From NCBI RefSeq assembly GCF_003096015.2, contig NZ_CP029185.2:2142001-2206000 (forward strand): a stretch of 64,000 bases of DNA, given 5' to 3'. A program made the position numbers and the translations under genes. Shown piece after piece: positions 61,724 to 64,000 of the stretch. A model generated the notes under the pieces. The model was not told the DNA's origin. It saw nothing but the letters and a program-made list of their open reading frames with translations, and did no database searches. Each line of letters begins with the position of its first letter. Within the stretch, counting starts at the first letter, position 1. The DNA comes from Limnobaculum parvum (lineage in GTDB: Bacteria; Pseudomonadota; Gammaproteobacteria; Enterobacterales; Enterobacteriaceae).

Positions 61724-62895
61724 TATCGAATCTCCCCGGCAGCTACGCTGACCACGCGCTGAGCGGCATCGGTCAGGCTGGCTGCGCCAATAATATTCAG
61801 GCCACTGGCGCTGAGTTTTTTAACCCCCAGCTCAGCATTATTACCTTCCAAACGAACAACTACCGGTACATTAACGCCAACGTCTTCAACAGCGCTGATA
61901 ATACCGTCAGCAATCAGATCGCAGCGAACAATGCCGCCAAAGATATTCACGAATACCGCTTTTACCTTTTCGTCTGACAGAATAATTTTAAAAGCTTCAC
62001 TAACACGTTCTTTGGTTGCTCCACCGCCCACATCAAGAAAGTTAGCCGGTTCGCCGCCGTGAAGCTTAACAATATCCATGGTACCCATCGCCAGGCCAGC
62101 GCCATTGACCATACAACCAATATTACCGTCCAAAGCAACGTAGTTTAACTCCCACTCCGCTGCATGGGCTTCGCGCTCATCTTCTTGGCTTGGATCGCGC
62201 ATCGCACGCAGTTCTGGCTGACGGTAAAGCGCATTGCTATCCACATCCAGTTTGCCATCCAGACAGATTAGCTCCCCGGAGCCGGTAACTACCAGTGGGT
62301 TAATTTCCACCAGAGACAGATCGCACTGTAAAAACAGATTACCTAAACCAACAAAGATATTGGTAAATTGATTAACCTGTTTACCGGTTAATCCCAGTTT
62401 AAACGCCAGCTCTCTGCCCTGATAAGGCATCGGACCAGTTAATGGATCCAATACCATTTTGTGAATCAGATGAGGTGTCTCTTCCGCAACTTTCTCGATT
62501 TCAACGCCGCCTTCTGTTGAAGCCATGAAAACGACACGGCGAGAGCTGCGGTCAATAACTGCACCTAAATAGAGTTCGCGATCGATATCAGTCGCGGTTT
62601 CAACCAGAATTTGGTTAACCGGTAAACCCGCAGCATCCGTTTGATAAGTAGCCAGACGCTGGCCTAACCAACGATCGGCAAACTCACGCACTTCTTCTTT
62701 CGTCTTAGCCAACTTTACACCACCGGATTTTCCGCGACCGCCGGTATGTACCTGACACTTAACGACCCAAGGACCCTGACCGATCTTTTCTGCTGCTTCG
62801 ACCGTTTCCTGTGCTGTACTACAGGCATAGCCTGTTGGTACCGGTAAGCGATACCGAGCAAAAAGCTGTTTTGCCTGATACTCATGTAGGTTCAT
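61723..62895 (-). CDS. sucC: Succinyl-CoA synthetase beta subunit SucC
   Basis: Beta subunit with an ATP-grasp fold that binds nucleotide and succinate, 390 residues. Landmarks are MNLHEYQAKQLFARYRLPVP, the nucleotide-binding KCQVHTGGRGKSGGVKLAK (about 46-64), LVEINPLVVTGSG with the metal-binding residues (about 196-208), and LDVGGGATKERV. It overlaps sucD by one base; the gap of 221 bases to sucB contains a hairpin. Confidence 0.97.
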   Translation of the reverse strand: MNLHEYQAKQLFARYRLPVPTGYACSTAQETVEAAEKIGQGPWVVKCQVHTGGRGKSGGVKLAKTKEEVREFADRWLGQRLATYQTDAAGLPVNQILVETATDIDRELYLGAVIDRSSRRVVFMASTEGGVEIEKVAEETPHLIHKMVLDPLTGPMPYQGRELAFKLGLTGKQVNQFTNIFVGLGNLFLQCDLSLVEINPLVVTGSGELICLDGKLDVDSNALYRQPELRAMRDPSQEDEREAHAAEWELNYVALDGNIGCMVNGAGLAMGTMDIVKLHGGEPANFLDVGGGATKERVSEAFKIILSDEKVKAVFVNIFGGIVRCDLIADGIISAVEDVGVNVPVVVRLEGNNAELGVKKLSASGLNIIGAASLTDAAQRVVSVAAGEIR

Positions 62896-63055
62896 GATGT
62901 TCTATCCATTATTGTAGGGATTAAAGAACTGCGCCTCTCGACACTCAAGATACCGCTTGCTAAGCGAATACTAAGTTCGAAAACACACTCATTCTGATAT
63001 GTACTCTCATTACACTTCAGAGAATAGGTACCTATCGTCCTTAACTTAATGTAGC

Positions 63056-63084
63056 TATGTAGCCACCGATCCCGTGGCTACATA
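63056..63084 (-). repeat. Hairpin between sucB and sucC
   Basis: Perfect 11-bp inverted repeat TATGTAGCCAC / GTGGCTACATA with a 7-base loop and no T tract. It may limit read-through or protect the sucB mRNA 3' end. Confidence 0.6.
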
Positions 63085-63116
63085 TATATCGACTAACGCT
63101 TAAACCGGGACAAGAT

Positions 63117-64000
63117 CTAAACGTCTAACAGCAGACGAGTAGGATCTTCCAGCATATCTTTGATTGCCACCAGGAAACTCACCGACTCACGACCATCAAT
63201 CAGACGGTGGTCATAAGAGAGCGCTAAATACATCATTGGTAAAATCACAACCTGACCATTAACCGCCATTGGGCGATCTTTGATAGCGTGCATACCTAAA
63301 ATAGCACTCTGAGGCGGGTTAATAATTGGTGTAGACATTAATGACCCGAAAACCCCACCGTTAGTAATGGTGAAATTACCTCCGGTTAAGTCCTCTACAG
63401 TCAACTTACCATCACGGCCTTTAACCGCGAGATCCTTAATACTTTTCTCAATATCCGACATGCTAAGGGAGTCAACGTCACGCAGCACCGGAGTCACCAG
63501 ACCTCGAGGGGTCGATACCGCAATACTGACGTCAAAGTAGTTGTGATACACCACATCTTCACCGTCAATAGAGGCGTTAACTTCGGGGAAACGCTTCAAC
63601 GCCTCGACCACGGCTTTCAGATAGAAAGACATAAAACCTAAACGCACTCCATGACGCTTTTCAAAATCATCACCATACTGCTTACGCAGATCCATGATGG
63701 GTTTCATGTTCACTTCATTGAACGTGGTTAACATAGCAGTACTGTTTTTCGCTTCCAGCAAGCGTTCCGCGATACGCTTACGTAAACGCGTCATCGGCAC
63801 ACGTTTTTCACTGCGGTGCGATAAGGTGCTGCTGTCTGCTTTTTTAGCTTCGGGACTGGCTACTGGTTTCACCACACCCACTTTCTGTTGGGCAATATGC
63901 TGAGTGACATCTTCACGGCTAATACGACCACCCACACCAGAACCTTTAATGACGTTCACATCCAAACCATGTTCAGCAATCAGACGGCGAACAGCTGGGC
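63117..64000 (-). CDS. sucB: Dihydrolipoyl succinyltransferase SucB (E2), 5' part outside window
   Basis: C-terminal 294 residues of the E2 core of 2-oxoglutarate dehydrogenase; the lipoyl domain lies beyond the right edge. The peripheral subunit-binding domain begins RRLIAEHGLDVNVIKGSGVGG. The catalytic acyltransferase domain follows (about RVPMTRLRKRIAERLLEAK to the end) with the active-site motif SYDHRLIDGRESVSFL (catalytic His and Asp). Upstream of sucC as in sucABCD. Confidence 0.96.
   Translation of the reverse strand, partial: PAVRRLIAEHGLDVNVIKGSGVGGRISREDVTQHIAQQKVGVVKPVASPEAKKADSSTLSHRSEKRVPMTRLRKRIAERLLEAKNSTAMLTTFNEVNMKPIMDLRKQYGDDFEKRHGVRLGFMSFYLKAVVEALKRFPEVNASIDGEDVVYHNYFDVSIAVSTPRGLVTPVLRDVDSLSMSDIEKSIKDLAVKGRDGKLTVEDLTGGNFTITNGGVFGSLMSTPIINPPQSAILGMHAIKDRPMAVNGQVVILPMMYLALSYDHRLIDGRESVSFLVAIKDMLEDPTRLLLDV

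Overview
The window is chromosomal DNA of a gamma-proteobacterium of the order Enterobacterales. Nearly every gene has a recognisable Escherichia coli counterpart in familiar blocks (moaABCDE, modABC/modEF, galETKM-gpmA-aroG, tol-pal, cydABX, sucCD), but with insertions, losses and divergence that point to a genus outside Escherichia/Salmonella. The exact genus cannot be fixed from the sequence alone. Layout: 1-5.7 kb holds a TPR membrane protein (partial), ybiT, rhlE, ybhL and a WrbA-like flavodoxin. 5.9-10 kb is the moaABCDE molybdopterin operon with a probable Moco riboswitch and a near-consensus ModE box, divergent from ybhK. 10-17.7 kb has a SlyB-like lipoprotein, a VF530-family protein, a large uncharacterised exported protein, uvrB with a LexA box and a pair of DnaA boxes, and ybhA. 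17.9-30.1 kb is the molybdate system (modABC, acrZ, modE, modF). Here modE and modF are separated by about 6 kb of nucleoside-salvage genes (xapA, xapB, a xapX-type micro-gene, a deoC paralogue, xapR) plus a Tsx/OmpK-type outer-membrane channel. 30.2-36.6 kb is galETKM, gpmA (Fur box) and aroG. 36.7-47.3 kb is a complete type I-E CRISPR-Cas locus: a 25-repeat array, leader, cas2-cas1-cas6e-cas5e-cas7e-cse2-cse1, then cas3, all transcribed on the minus strand. It occupies the interval between aroG and the tRNA-Lys/cpoB region. 47.7-48.5 kb has two tRNA-Lys genes plus tandem repeats carrying copies of the tRNA 3' end. 48.6-57.5 kb is cpoB-pal-tolBARQ-ybgC-ybgE-cydX-cydB-cydA. 58-64 kb has a family 9 glycosyltransferase, an IS4-family element inserted inside a terminator hairpin, sucD, sucC and partial sucB. 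The most interesting object is in the 360 bp between cse1 and cas3. There, on the strand opposite to the cas genes, lies a degenerate two-repeat mini-CRISPR. The first pseudo-repeat has lost the canonical stem sequence but keeps a 6-bp stem and 4-nt loop in the same position by compensatory changes. The 16 bases that follow it exactly match a site next to a consensus-like sigma70 promoter that reads toward cse1, and that site is preceded by AAG, the preferred type I-E PAM. An extended -10 promoter sits just upstream of the mini-array. This is the architecture expected of a crRNA-like guide that recruits Cascade to the cas promoter (autoregulation) or to a small toxin gene placed before cse1 (CreTA-like). 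A 26-codon ORF does lie between that promoter and cse1. Regulatory logic that can be read elsewhere: ModE boxes precede both moaA and modA, a Fur palindrome precedes gpmA, a GalR-type operator precedes galE, a LexA box precedes uvrB and ArcA-like boxes precede cydA.
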